A model generated the notes under the pieces. That model was not told the DNA's origin, ran no database searches, and worked only from the letters and a program-made list of their open reading frames with translations. The position numbers were made by a program, and so were the translations under genes. From Acidiferrum sp963771295 (GTDB taxonomy: Bacteria; Acidobacteriota; Terriglobia; Acidiferrales; UBA7541), in NCBI GenBank assembly GCA_963771295.1, contig CAVYTB010000013.1:558001-622000 (forward strand): a stretch of DNA of 64,000 bases. The letters run 5' to 3'. This document shows, one piece after another, positions 1 to 11,918 of the stretch (its first letter is position 1; each line of letters begins with the position of its first letter).

Positions 1-1311
1 CACCACGCCTAGTTGCGTGCGGTACGAACTCAGCTTCACGGTCGATAAATCCACTCCGTCCACCAGCACGCGTCCGCTCGTTGGCGTGTAAAACGCCGCC
101 AGCAATCCGATAATCGTCGATTTTCCCGATCCCGAAGGCCCGACCAGCGCTGTCACTGTCCCCGGCTCAGACGTAAACGAAATCCCGTGCAGCACTTCTT
201 TGTTTGTTTCGTAGCTGAACCGCACCTCGTCGAACTCCACTCTTCCTTCAATTCGTCCCAGCTCCGCCGTTCGCTTCGGGTCCTGATCTTCCATCGACTC
301 GTTCAGAATCTCTCGCGTTCGTTCCAACCCCGTAATGGCCTCGGTAATTTGCGTGCCAATCGCCACAATCTGGAATACCGGGGCCACCATCAGCACCAGC
401 AGCCCGGTGTACTGGATCAAAATGCCCGGCGTCATCGTCCCCGCCAGCACTTGCCGCGCTCCCAGAAACATGATGATGGCGCTCACGATGCCCATCAGCG
501 TCGCGCCCGACAGGCTCATCAACGATGTCGCCGTCAGCGTCTTCAGCACGTTGTCCAGCAAACGCTGCACTCCGCCCGAAAACACTTGCTCCTCTCTGTC
601 CTCCGCGTGATACCCCTTCACCACGCGCACTCCTCCCAACGATTCTGTCAGCCTTCCCGTCACTTCCGCATTGATCTTCGGCCGCGCCCGGAAGATCGGC
701 CGAATCGTCGAGAACGCCTTATTCAGGAAAAGCGCGAAAACCATCAGCACTCCGAACGCGATGATGGTCATGAAAGCGCTGATGCGCAGCAGAAATACTA
801 ATGCCACCACCGCCGTCAGCACTCCTCCCGCGAACTCCACCAAACCCGTTCCAATCAGGTTCCTCACGCCTTCCACGTCGCTCATGATTCGCGACACCAG
901 CACGCCGGTTTTGTTGGCGTCGTAGAACCGGATCGGCAGCCTCCCAATGTGTGCCTGCACCTGTTTCCGCAGGTCCGTGATCATCCGTTGTGCCGATTTC
1001 GACAGCACTTGCGTCAGCGTGAACGAGGTCAGCCCCTTCACCAGCGTCGCTCCCACCACCGCCAGGACGATGGGCATTAGAAGTTTCACCTGGTGCTTGC
1101 CGATCACATTGTCGAATAGATATTTGCTCGATAGCGGAAGCACGAATCCCGACAGCGTATTGATCGCCGTCAGCACGAATCCTAACAATAGAATCCCCGT
1201 TCGCGGACGCATCAGCGCCCAGATTTCCGGCAGGGAACTCCAGTTGATTTTTTTCTTCGCCTTCTTTGCGGATTCCGTCGTTCCAGGTAAAGCTGTTGCT
1301 GTCGTGGCCAT
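1..1311 (-). CDS. ABC exporter, fused membrane and ATPase domains (MsbA-like), 3' end outside window
   Basis: Fused ABC-type exporter half-transporter that would work as a homodimer in the inner membrane, using ATP to move a lipid, peptide or drug. The 437 visible residues hold a soluble start (MATTATALPG), a six-helix exporter domain over about residues 30-320 (segments such as GILLLGFVLTAINTLSGFVL) and the start of the nucleotide-binding domain with Walker A GPSGSGKST near residue 395. The window ends just after the Q-loop region (YRTQLGVV), so signature motif, Walker B and H-loop are not visible. The start ATG (1309-1311) follows an AT-rich stretch without an obvious ribosome-binding site. 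The substrate cannot be told; lipid A flipping is only one option. Confidence 0.9.
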   Translation of the reverse strand, partial: MATTATALPGTTESAKKAKKKINWSSLPEIWALMRPRTGILLLGFVLTAINTLSGFVLPLSSKYLFDNVIGKHQVKLLMPIVLAVVGATLVKGLTSFTLTQVLSKSAQRMITDLRKQVQAHIGRLPIRFYDANKTGVLVSRIMSDVEGVRNLIGTGLVEFAGGVLTAVVALVFLLRISAFMTIIAFGVLMVFALFLNKAFSTIRPIFRARPKINAEVTGRLTESLGGVRVVKGYHAEDREEQVFSGGVQRLLDNVLKTLTATSLMSLSGATLMGIVSAIIMFLGARQVLAGTMTPGILIQYTGLLVLMVAPVFQIVAIGTQITEAITGLERTREILNESMEDQDPKRTAELGRIEGRVEFDEVRFSYETNKEVLHGISFTSEPGTVTALVGPSGSGKSTIIGLLAAFYTPTSGRVLVDGVDLSTVKLSSYRTQLGVV

Positions 1312-1471
1312 TAAATAGTTGCGTCCCGTCGCTTCTGTTGAGGATATCCGTTGGATGCCTCCGACAGCAATGCGAGTACATCCTCCGTCAACGCTAAATC
1401 ACGCCTCACTAATGGAAACGGGCGGGAAATTTTCCCGCCCGCCCCGTGCTTCATCCAACCATCATCTCTGT

Positions 1472-2767
1472 TTAGAGGATTGGTGGCGTACAACCCGGAT
1501 TCTGCGAAACGTTCGCCTGTGTCAGCGCGGTGATGTCCGGATAGCTGTACGCGCCATGAATCGCCTTCGATGGCGTTACTCCGGCAAACCACGGCAACAG
1601 CGCTTCCGTCTGCGGATGCCACGTCACCCCGTTCAACGTGATCGGAAATGTGGGATTTGCCAGCACTTCAATTACGTCCCCCACTTCCAGGTTGTTTTGG
1701 CACAGCCCGCCGGACTCCAGCGGCGACAGCCACCACGGCGTGGCGTTGTTCACAAACGGATCGTTGAACGTTTCCGACATTTCGTGGCTTAGCGCCGTAA
1801 TGTCCTGGAATCCCCCTCCGAACAGTCCCGCCGTAATCCAGCTCGCGTAATTCAGCACGTACCGGCGTTCCTGCCAGCCATTCGATGCGCTCCCCGGCTC
1901 CACGTCATACGAGTGGAAGCCCAGCACGCAGCAGTCGCTGCCGGAAAATAGATACGCGTTCGGAAACAAGAACGTGGAAATGTCCTTCGTCCGGATGTCT
2001 CCGGCATTTTCTGCCGCCCCGATTGGCGTGGTAGTGTCGGTTGGCACGGATGGGAAAAACGCATTGCCAAACGTGTTCTCATCGATCAGCACGAATAGGC
2101 AGCACGATCCGTCTGCATTCAGCGCAAATTGATACGTCCCCTTCAGCAGCACCATGGTTCGTGGTGTCGCTACACGGGGCTTCAGCAGCGTGTGCCAATC
2201 GTCGTCCGCCATGCGGAAAAATTCTGCGCGCTGTATGGCATCCGTGAATTGCGTGGGCTTTTCGCTGGAGTCATACGGCGCGTTTGAAAATACCGGTGAT
2301 GCCAGTACGAACCGAACAAATTGCGTCGCATCCGAATACAGCCGCTGTCCGTTCACAAACCGCGGCGTTCCATCCGCGTTTCTCAGGTCCAGATTGACAG
2401 GAACGATCGGCGCTCCAATTCGCGTCGTCTCTCCTTGCCAGTCCTGATCTTGTCCTTTTCCAAATGGCGCGTGGCCCACCATTGTGTAACCCCACGTGAA
2501 CTGTGTTCCTCCAAACGAATCGAAGCCCGGCTCGTAAAAATAGCTGCTCCAGTTCGCGACGGAATCCACTCCCAACACTGCTCCCGACGAGTGCCTCCCC
2601 AACACTCCGCCACCGTCCGCGTTCGATCCCCCCGCGGTCGTGTACGGTCTCGCATTCTTCAGAAAGCTTGCATCTACTTGATCGTCCGCCTTGGTTGCTG
2701 GGCTCTGTCCATTCACAGCTCCCGCCAACCCACAAAGAACGACCACAAAAAACACGGCTTTGCGCAT
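1472..2767 (-). CDS. Secreted protein with HExxE motif, function unknown
   Basis: About 431 residues with a clear Sec signal peptide (MRKAVFFVVVLCGLAGAVNG, then Q), so exported. I do not recognise a named family. The mature part is rich in Gly, Asn and aromatic residues, has paired cysteines (SGSDCCVLGFHSYD, NADGSCCLFVLID) and a motif SHEMSETFNDPF near residue 328. That HExxE-like arrangement followed by Asp resembles zinc-metallopeptidase-like motifs (SHExxE...DP) in secreted bacterial proteins, so a zinc-binding role is possible but unproven. ATG at 2767 is preferred over GTG at 2773 because AAGGGG sits about 7 nt upstream of it. It stands alone between two other minus-strand genes. Confidence 0.75.
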   Translation of the reverse strand: MRKAVFFVVVLCGLAGAVNGQSPATKADDQVDASFLKNARPYTTAGGSNADGGGVLGRHSSGAVLGVDSVANWSSYFYEPGFDSFGGTQFTWGYTMVGHAPFGKGQDQDWQGETTRIGAPIVPVNLDLRNADGTPRFVNGQRLYSDATQFVRFVLASPVFSNAPYDSSEKPTQFTDAIQRAEFFRMADDDWHTLLKPRVATPRTMVLLKGTYQFALNADGSCCLFVLIDENTFGNAFFPSVPTDTTTPIGAAENAGDIRTKDISTFLFPNAYLFSGSDCCVLGFHSYDVEPGSASNGWQERRYVLNYASWITAGLFGGGFQDITALSHEMSETFNDPFVNNATPWWLSPLESGGLCQNNLEVGDVIEVLANPTFPITLNGVTWHPQTEALLPWFAGVTPSKAIHGAYSYPDITALTQANVSQNPGCTPPIL

Positions 2768-3201
2768 TTGCACACCCCTTACCCATGATTTTGAATTGTC
2801 TGAGGCAACCTACAGACCACTCACTGTTGCCAACTGCGCGGATAGTATGGCTAGGCGAGCGGGGGAGACTATAGAAGGCATTCGCGCGCCAGGCAAGCCC
2901 ATTCTCACTCTCCAGCCCTGCCGCTGCCGCTTATACACTTCAGTTTAAATATTTCTGTCGTTAATGCTAAATCTGCGTTTAATTCTTCGCCAGTAGGGGC
3001 ACGATACACCGTGCCCTATTCCGTTGCCTTTTCTCCTGATTGGTTCTTCCTCTGTCGTTCCGAGCACAGCGAGCTCTGCTGACTATATCCGAAACGTAGT
3101 GCTAGCTTTTATGCTAGCCAAGCACATCTCGGACATTTCTCTGTGTTGATTGTCTTGAAGCGGAAGAAATTCTGCTTCTGGAAGGTTCCTTACCTAACCG
3201 C
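2768..3201. other. Gene-free spacer with repeat fragments
   Basis: No convincing ORF. It holds a fragment of the dispersed 'cgttccgagc...' repeat (about 3056-3085, related to elements at 30490 and 49975) and a stem-loop repeat at 3095-3119. The rest looks like plain non-coding DNA carrying the upstream region of the secreted-protein gene. Confidence 0.6.
3095..3119 (+). repeat. Dispersed stem-loop repeat, GTAGYGCTRGC family
   Basis: Sequence of the form GTAGTGCTAGC-TTTTAT-GCTAGCC, an inverted repeat with 6-7 bp arms. The same layout with G/C-exchanged arms recurs at 28414-28441 and, inverted, at 50039-50063, so the stem is conserved by compensating changes. Confidence 0.65.
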
Positions 3202-4386
3202 TTAATCCGCCGCCGGGTACGTCCGCACTTTCGCCGCCGGCCGGTCGAAACTCAATACGCTGGAAACAAATTGGCTCAACGTTCCTCCCAAATGTTCCAG
3301 CACCCGCTGTTTCAATGTCGTGTAATCCTGCGTTCCGCAGAACAAATCGCTCATCAACTGCCGGAACATCGCGTTCCGCTGCAGGAATTGCACCATGCGC
3401 GTCGTTACCGAGCACCCCAGGAACGACCCTCGGTAGAATCGCCTCACAATCCGCGCCGCAAATTCCAGTTCCGCCGAAAACGACGCCCGCACCTGCGCCG
3501 GATATTTCTCCGGGCACCCTTCCGCAATTGCGCGGCCCAGCAAATCTCCCGAGCGCATCGCATAAAACAATCCTTCTCCGGTCAACGGATCTACCCACGC
3601 CGCCGCATCTCCACACAGCGCCCAGTTCCGTCCAATCACCGCGCGCCCGGAAAGCGTCCGTTCCTGCGGCGAAGGCAGCACGTGGCTGTAAAACTTCGCG
3701 CTTTCTGTGCCAATCTTCTCGCTTGCGGCAAACGTGTGCAGGTGCGATCGCAATTCCATGCTGTTGTGCGCCGCCATGCTTCCGCAGATTCCCAGCGACA
3801 AGTGATCTGCGCGCGGGAACGACCAGATATATCCTTCAAACTCCGGCAAAAACTTGATGATGATCTGTTCCGACGTCTGCGGCACGAAATACCCTTGCGT
3901 CATTTCCAGTTCGTCACGGTCCAGCGCCCGGATTCCCGGCAACAACTGGTTCCTCGCTCCCGCCGCCAGCACCACAAAATCCGCTCGCCGCCGCTCTCCC
4001 TCCACCACATAGGTCGGCTTATCCGAAGCTGTGTCGATACTCTGCACTCGCGATTGCTGAATTTTGCAGCCTGCTTCGCGTGCCCGATCCAATAACAGCC
4101 CGTTCAGCACCGTCCGCGAATAAATCACGATGGGATGCTGCAAATCCAGCTTCACTCGCTGATTTTCCGCGCTGATGATTTCCACGTCGCGAATCAGTTT
4201 TTTCGGATGGTTATTGTCCAGCAGAAAAGGGAAGCACTGCGTCGCGCGGTATGTTAAGCCCCCGCCGCATGGCTTTTCCCATGCCAGGTGCTCGTCAAAT
4301 ATCTCTACGGAATGACCCGCGCGCGCGAGTTGCTCTCCGCACATCGCGCCGGACGGTCCGCCACCGACGATTGCAATTTCGGACAT
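3202..4386 (-). CDS. FAD-dependent oxidoreductase, geranylgeranyl reductase family
   Basis: Flavoprotein of the geranylgeranyl/digeranylgeranylglycerophospholipid reductase family (394 residues, normal length), predicted to reduce isoprenoid double bonds or hydroxylate a lipid. It opens with the FAD dinucleotide-binding motif IAIVGGGPSGAMCGEQLA (residues 4-21), carries the family motif PCGGGLT (about 39-45) and a second FAD contact GRNWALCGDAAAWVDP near residues 252-267 followed by GEGLFYAM. A basic C-terminal third is typical. The sequence cannot say whether the substrate is a quinone side chain, carotenoid precursor or polyprenyl lipid. The hydrolase gene 5' to it runs on the same strand about 85 nt away, so cotranscription is possible. 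Confidence 0.85.
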   Translation of the reverse strand: MSEIAIVGGGPSGAMCGEQLARAGHSVEIFDEHLAWEKPCGGGLTYRATQCFPFLLDNNHPKKLIRDVEIISAENQRVKLDLQHPIVIYSRTVLNGLLLDRAREAGCKIQQSRVQSIDTASDKPTYVVEGERRRADFVVLAAGARNQLLPGIRALDRDELEMTQGYFVPQTSEQIIIKFLPEFEGYIWSFPRADHLSLGICGSMAAHNSMELRSHLHTFAASEKIGTESAKFYSHVLPSPQERTLSGRAVIGRNWALCGDAAAWVDPLTGEGLFYAMRSGDLLGRAIAEGCPEKYPAQVRASFSAELEFAARIVRRFYRGSFLGCSVTTRMVQFLQRNAMFRQLMSDLFCGTQDYTTLKQRVLEHLGGTLSQFVSSVLSFDRPAAKVRTYPAAD

Positions 4387-4470
4387 TTTCTCGTTTTCTG
4401 TTGTGAGAGAAGTTGCTTCCGTCTCCGGCGCTTTGAGGAAGAAGGAGACGTTCGCCTGGCGATTTCCCCT

Positions 4471-5991
4471 CTATCCTAGCGGAAATATCACCTGACAAAT
4501 CCCAGCTAGCAGTATAGCACCGAAGAGTGCGGCGGCCGTCGCGGAGCCCGTCATTTTACGTACCAATTGAGCACCTAGCCCCACACCAACGAAAACCGCG
4601 GCGAAATACGTCGATAGCAGCACCAGCAGGATCTCTCCGCTGTGCAAGTACTGGATTCCCGCCACCAACGCCAGCCATGCCAGCACCACCATTCCGATCC
4701 ATACCCCGAATCGCTTCGCTCGCTGGCCCTCCACCACAGGTCCCACCAGTGCCTCCAGCATGAACAGGAACAGAAATGCCCCCATGAAATAAAACGGGAA
4801 ACGGATCCACCTCGTCAGCGTCGGCCACGCCCCTGCCAGCGTTAATTGCAGCCATCCGCAAATCAAAAAATACAGTAGCAACCCCGCAAGCGCCGCTCCC
4901 AGCAACGCTTCGCCCTTGGCTCGAAACTGCGCTCTCGCCAAATTTCCATGTACCAGCAGCAACGCCATCCCCACTAGCAACAGGAAACTCGCCAGGTAAT
5001 CTCCCTCAAACGCATGCATTCCTTTCAGCGGTATTCCATATCGCAGCGCCACCACCACTCCGGCCGATACCACGGCAAACTCTACAATCGCCCTCGGCCA
5101 CCTCAGAGCGCCTCTCGCCGCTTTCTCTTCCACTTCCTTCTTTCCCGTTGCTTCCCGGATAAACGGCCCCGCCAACATCAAAATTCCCGCCAGCCCCAGC
5201 ACTCCTCCCAGCAGTCCTCCGCGTGTTGGCAATTGCGTCGCCGTCGGCAGCTTCAGTACTTTTGCCGCCCAAGCCTGTGCTTCTCTTGCCACCGTCGGCG
5301 AAAACAGCACGCTCACATGTGTGTTCAGCGGCACACTCTTATATTCCACTGACGCATCGCCGCTCTTTGCCACCAGTTCCGCTGCGTTCTCCGTCAGCCA
5401 CTTCGGCTCCAGTTGTCCCGTGACGATCAACGTGTTCGGCGGCATCGGCGGTACATTGTGATACAGCAGATTTTCTGTCGCCACTCCTTGCGCTTCCTTC
5501 ATCGGCGCTGGTGAAATCGCGATCACTCCCGCCGGACGGAATTTCCCCGCCACTCGCAGCGCAATCGCTCCTCCCATCGAGTGTCCCGCGATCACCGTTC
5601 GATCCGGCACAAGCAATCCTCGCGCCGTCAATCCGCGCAGCAGCGATAACGCGCATGTCTCCGCCTGCTCCGGTGTGAACGGTCCCGCCGACCGTCCGTG
5701 CCCCGGCAAATCCGGTACGTATACGCGCAGTCCCTGTTCCGCGAACGCTCGCGCCAGATAAGTCATCACCACTTTGTTCGAACTCAGCCCGTGCAACAGC
5801 ACCACCGACCCGCGTTCCGATCCGTCACGAAAACTTCTCAGCGCCACTACATCCAAATCCACTTTGCACGCACCCGTATCCGCCACGTACCTCCGCTCCG
5901 TATACCTCCGCGAAGGCACAAACGTCAGTAGCGCACCCAGCAGCAGCAACAGAATCCCCGCAACCGCCCGCCGCGTTTTTCCCGCCATCAT
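4471..5991 (-). CDS. Alpha/beta hydrolase with large C-terminal membrane domain
   Basis: About 506 residues in two parts. After an N-terminal membrane anchor (AVAGILLLLLGALLTFV) comes an alpha/beta hydrolase domain of the lysophospholipase/acylglycerol lipase type: oxyanion region LHGLSSNK, nucleophile elbow GHSMGG with Ser about 138, and a late His (NTHVSV). From about residue 255 to the end there are roughly eight hydrophobic helices (for example YLASFLLLVGMALLLVHG, ILLVLLSTYFAAVFVGVGL). An esterase or lipase acting at the membrane is likely; the substrate is unknown. The start is placed at ATGATG (5991/5988) behind AGGAAGAG; a GTG at 6015 extends the frame but lies inside a repeat-like palindrome (CCCCTGAAGGGGTGAG). 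Confidence 0.8.
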   Translation of the reverse strand: MMAGKTRRAVAGILLLLLGALLTFVPSRRYTERRYVADTGACKVDLDVVALRSFRDGSERGSVVLLHGLSSNKVVMTYLARAFAEQGLRVYVPDLPGHGRSAGPFTPEQAETCALSLLRGLTARGLLVPDRTVIAGHSMGGAIALRVAGKFRPAGVIAISPAPMKEAQGVATENLLYHNVPPMPPNTLIVTGQLEPKWLTENAAELVAKSGDASVEYKSVPLNTHVSVLFSPTVAREAQAWAAKVLKLPTATQLPTRGGLLGGVLGLAGILMLAGPFIREATGKKEVEEKAARGALRWPRAIVEFAVVSAGVVVALRYGIPLKGMHAFEGDYLASFLLLVGMALLLVHGNLARAQFRAKGEALLGAALAGLLLYFLICGWLQLTLAGAWPTLTRWIRFPFYFMGAFLFLFMLEALVGPVVEGQRAKRFGVWIGMVVLAWLALVAGIQYLHSGEILLVLLSTYFAAVFVGVGLGAQLVRKMTGSATAAALFGAILLAGICQVIFPLG

Positions 5992-6088
5992 CAATGATCT
6001 CTTCCTGTAGCTCACCCCTTCAGGGGCGAGGCCTTTCCGCTCCCACTAGCTAACCATCCGACCCACCCGGTCTCGTTTCCATCCACCG

Positions 6089-6097
6089 TGCTAAACT
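6089..6097 (+). promoter_or_regulatory. Extended -10 element for the heptose nucleotidyltransferase gene
   Basis: TGCTAAACT, with hexamer TAAACT at 6092-6097, ends 12 nt before ATG 6109. It overlaps the alternative GTG at 6088, which would leave that codon untranscribed and so supports the ATG. The same TGCTA-A-T form recurs upstream of dusB, rsmI and tsaD. Confidence 0.45.
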
Positions 6098-6108
6098 TCT
6101 CTTTCACT

Positions 6109-6600
6109 ATGGATTCCGTCCCTACCGATTCCAACGTCCTCACTCTGGAACAAACGATTTTGCGGTTTGCTCCTCAGAAACGCAACGGCCGCAAAGTTGT
6201 CTTCACCAATGGCTGCTTTGATCTCCTCCATCCCGGTCACATCCGCAGCCTCGAAGCCGCCCGCTCCTTCGGCGATTTCCTCATCGTTGGTATCAACAGC
6301 GATAACAGCGTTCGCGCCCTAAAGGGACCAGGCCGTCCCGTAACCCCTCAGCACGAACGCGCCGAGATTCTCGCCAGCCTCGAATGCGTCGATGCGGTCC
6401 TCATCTTCGATGAACCCACTCCCCGCGCCGTCATCGCCGCTCTAGTTCCCGACATTCTCGTTAAAGGTGGCGACTGGCCCGGCGACCAAATCGTCGGCCG
6501 CGAAGAAGTCGAAGCCGCCGGCGGCCGCGTCGAGCGCATCGATATCCTGGACTCCTACTCCACCTCCACCCTCCTCCAAAAAATCCGCTCCCTCCCCTAG
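6109..6600 (+). CDS. rfaE2: D-glycero-beta-D-manno-heptose 1-phosphate nucleotidyltransferase (HldE C-terminal type)
   Basis: Cytidylyltransferase-superfamily enzyme that would activate heptose 1-phosphate with a nucleotide for LPS core sugars. The 163 residues correspond to the second domain of E. coli HldE only; the ribokinase-like domain is absent and must be encoded elsewhere. The signature is plain: VFTNGCFDLLHPGHIRSLE with the HxGH nucleotide-binding motif, then GINSDNSVRALKGPGRP and a conserved C-terminal LDSYSTSTLL. Start at ATG 6109 because the GTG at 6088 overlaps the apparent -10 box. Neighbours are not LPS genes, so it is a stand-alone gene. Confidence 0.88.
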   Translation: MDSVPTDSNVLTLEQTILRFAPQKRNGRKVVFTNGCFDLLHPGHIRSLEAARSFGDFLIVGINSDNSVRALKGPGRPVTPQHERAEILASLECVDAVLIFDEPTPRAVIAALVPDILVKGGDWPGDQIVGREEVEAAGGRVERIDILDSYSTSTLLQKIRSLP

Positions 6601-6798
6601 CCAGCCGCCCCTTTGCAGTGCTGCGGCCAGCCACAATTGTCTGCGTCCCCGTAGGGGCTGCCATTTAAGTGGCGGCAAGTCGCTCATGCCGTTTATCCAA
6701 CGTCTCCCGACGCGGTTGTGCCGTTCAACATTCAACTTTTAACTCCTCTTTCCTTACTTAAAACTTAAAACTGCCAACTCCCGCAAATCCTCTCACCA
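6601..6798. other. Spacer with AT-rich repeat run
   Basis: Holds a copy of the 'caacttttaact / acttaaaactt' low-complexity element (about 6725-6775), seen again near 10460, 15390, 18225, 19135, 44960 and 47985. No gene. Confidence 0.5.
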
Positions 6799-6807
6799 CG
6801 CTAGAAT
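6799..6807 (+). promoter_or_regulatory. -10-like element of mfd
   Basis: CGCTAGAAT with hexamer TAGAAT at 6802-6807, 10 nt before the mfd ATG. No matching -35 at 16-18 bp. The geometry implies a leader of only a few nucleotides. Confidence 0.4.
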
Positions 6808-6817
6808 AGAACTGTTA

Positions 6818-10243
<3,426 letters not shown>

Positions 10244-10251
10244 TGCGGAGC

Positions 10252-10273
10252 GCGGCGCCTAGCCGCCGCTTTT
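10252..10273 (+). terminator. Terminator-like hairpin after mfd
   Basis: GCGGCG-CCTAGC-CGCCGC followed by TTTT, 8 nt after the mfd stop. The stem is a degenerate copy of the palindromic repeat at 13622 and 21725, so a repeat may serve as terminator. The short T run makes this tentative. Confidence 0.45.
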
Positions 10274-10332
10274 GCCACCGCGCATAACCGCAATTCGCCC
10301 AGCGCAGTTCCGCAGGTGCGGGTGGCCGGGTG

Positions 10333-10359
10333 CCCCACGTGCCGGTTTTGCACGTGGGG
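10333..10359 (+). repeat. 10-bp inverted repeat, GTGCCCCAC family
   Basis: CCCCACGTGC, 7-nt loop, GCACGTGGGG: a perfect 10-bp stem. A related 'cgtgtggggcaccc' piece lies at about 19303-19318. Probably a dispersed intergenic element; it sits between mfd and the SurA-like gene. Confidence 0.6.
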
Positions 10360-10390
10360 TCTTAGGTTTGCCTCCGATCACAAATCCTCT

Positions 10391-10568
10391 GTAGCGGCGG
10401 CTTTGCGCCGCCAGCCGCTCTTCGCCCACTCAGCTGCCGACCTCCGAGGCAGGCCCTGTTTTTACTTTCAACTTTTAACTTTCAACTTTCGACTCTTAAC
10501 TCTTTTTCCTCTGTGGTGAATTTCTTTTTACCTCCAATTTCCAATTTGCGCATTTCTCCATTGGGTTT
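10391..10568. other. Spacer with repeat fragments before the SurA-like gene
   Basis: Contains 'gtagcggcggctttgcgccgcc' type palindromic sequence (10391-10412), the polypyrimidine run 'ctttcaacttttaacttt' (about 10465-10495) and 'cctctgtggtgaa' (10508-10520), all members of dispersed families. No ORF of interest. Confidence 0.5.
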
Positions 10569-10574
10569 TAGACT
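10569..10574 (+). promoter_or_regulatory. -10-like hexamer TAGACT before the SurA-like gene
   Basis: TAGACT ends 6 nt before ATG 10581, so transcription would begin at or next to the start codon. No clear -35. Candidate leaderless promoter. Confidence 0.35.
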
Positions 10575-10580
10575 CATTGC

Positions 10581-11918
10581 ATGAGACTTTTCATGAGAAA
10601 TACCCTTTTCCTCGCGGGACTCTTATTCCTGAGTCTGCCCGTTCTGGCCCAAAATCCCCCGGCTCAGCAACCTCCTACTCCGCCCCCGGCCCAGAACCCG
10701 CCTGCCCAGACTTCGCCGGCTCAGACTCCTCCAGCTCAGAATCCGCCGGTCCTTGAAAAGCCCCAAGAGGCTGCTCCCGACGAAGATAAAAAGGAACCGG
10801 AAGCCGCTCCAGCCGCCAAGACTACCGCCCCCAAGACATCGATCACCAAGCCCGTCGTTCATTCCGGGGAAGGCAAGACCGTTGAAGAAATCGTCGCTCG
10901 CGTTAACAACGAAATCATCACGCGCTCCGAACTCGACAAAGCCCGCGCTGCTGCCGAAGATGAAGCTCGCGCCGAGTGCCAGGGCCGCTGCACTCCCGAA
11001 CAGCTTCAGACCTCCATCGAGGACCGTCAAAAATATGCGCTCCGCGATTTGATCGACCAGTCGCTCCTTTCCCAGCGCGGCAAGGATATGGGCATCAACA
11101 TCGCCAGCGATGTCGTCAAACAACTCGACCAGATCCGCATCCAAAATAAATTGCCCGATATGGACGGCCTCGAACGCGCCGTCACTTCTCAAGGCATCAA
11201 CTGGGACGATTTCAAAACCAACATCAGCAATCGCATCTTGACCCAAGCCGTCATTGGCCAGGAAGTTGGCCGCCACATCCAGATCAGTCACGAAGAAGAA
11301 ATGAAGTATTACAACGACCACAAAGCCGACTTTGTCCGTCCGGAACAGGTCGCCCTTAGCGCTATCGAAATCAAAACCGAAGGCAAAAAGGAAGCGGATA
11401 TCCCCACCCTCAAGGAGAAAGCCAACACCGTTCGCAAAAAAGCCCTCGACGGCGAAGACTTTGCCGAACTCGCCAAACGCTATTCCGACGGCAGCACTGC
11501 AGCGCAAGGCGGCGAACTTGGCGTCTACAAGCGCGGCGAACTCTCCAAAGAACTCGAAGACACCGTTTTTGCAATGAAGAAGAACCAGCTCACCGAAGTC
11601 ATCGAAACCAAATCCGGCTTCTTGATTCTTAAGGTGATGGAACACTACACGGAAGGGGAACAGCCCTTCGACGTGGTTGAGCCGGAAATTCAGAATCGTC
11701 TTTACAGTCAACGCATGGAACCCGCCATGCGCGAGTACCTTAAAACTCTTCGCGAGCAGAGCTACGTCGTCGTTAAGCCCAATTATCAGGAAATGTCCGG
11801 CGGTGGGAATTCTGAAATTCAGGAAGTCAGCACTTCTCCGGAATCCACCAAGGAAAAGAAATCCCACAAGCTGCACATCCCGTTTATCCCGAAGCACAAG
11901 TCCCAAGCCGCCACCTAA
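10581..11918 (+). CDS. SurA-like periplasmic peptidyl-prolyl isomerase (PpiC/parvulin domain)
   Basis: Exported folding factor, 445 residues. A signal peptide (FLAGLLFLSLPVLA, then Q) is followed by a Pro/Gln/Ala-rich tract of PPAQN/PPAQT repeats (about residues 24-58) and an acidic/Ala linker to about 90. Then comes a SurA-type N-terminal domain (VEEIVARVNNEIITRSEL) and a single parvulin domain about 245-350 (EDFAELAKRYSDGSTAAQGG, ending in SGFLILKV). It would assist outer-membrane protein folding by cis-trans proline isomerisation. A second ATG at 10593 is possible. The stop overlaps the next start by one base (TAATG), so the two genes are translationally coupled. The Pro-rich spacer is longer than in E. 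coli SurA. Confidence 0.88.
   Translation: MRLFMRNTLFLAGLLFLSLPVLAQNPPAQQPPTPPPAQNPPAQTSPAQTPPAQNPPVLEKPQEAAPDEDKKEPEAAPAAKTTAPKTSITKPVVHSGEGKTVEEIVARVNNEIITRSELDKARAAAEDEARAECQGRCTPEQLQTSIEDRQKYALRDLIDQSLLSQRGKDMGINIASDVVKQLDQIRIQNKLPDMDGLERAVTSQGINWDDFKTNISNRILTQAVIGQEVGRHIQISHEEEMKYYNDHKADFVRPEQVALSAIEIKTEGKKEADIPTLKEKANTVRKKALDGEDFAELAKRYSDGSTAAQGGELGVYKRGELSKELEDTVFAMKKNQLTEVIETKSGFLILKVMEHYTEGEQPFDVVEPEIQNRLYSQRMEPAMREYLKTLREQSYVVVKPNYQEMSGGGNSEIQEVSTSPESTKEKKSHKLHIPFIPKHKSQAAT

Noticed and set aside
10623..11906. 427-codon antisense frame over the SurA-like gene
   Set aside because: Hydrophobic, repetitive translation of the complementary strand of the Pro-rich repeats; not a gene.
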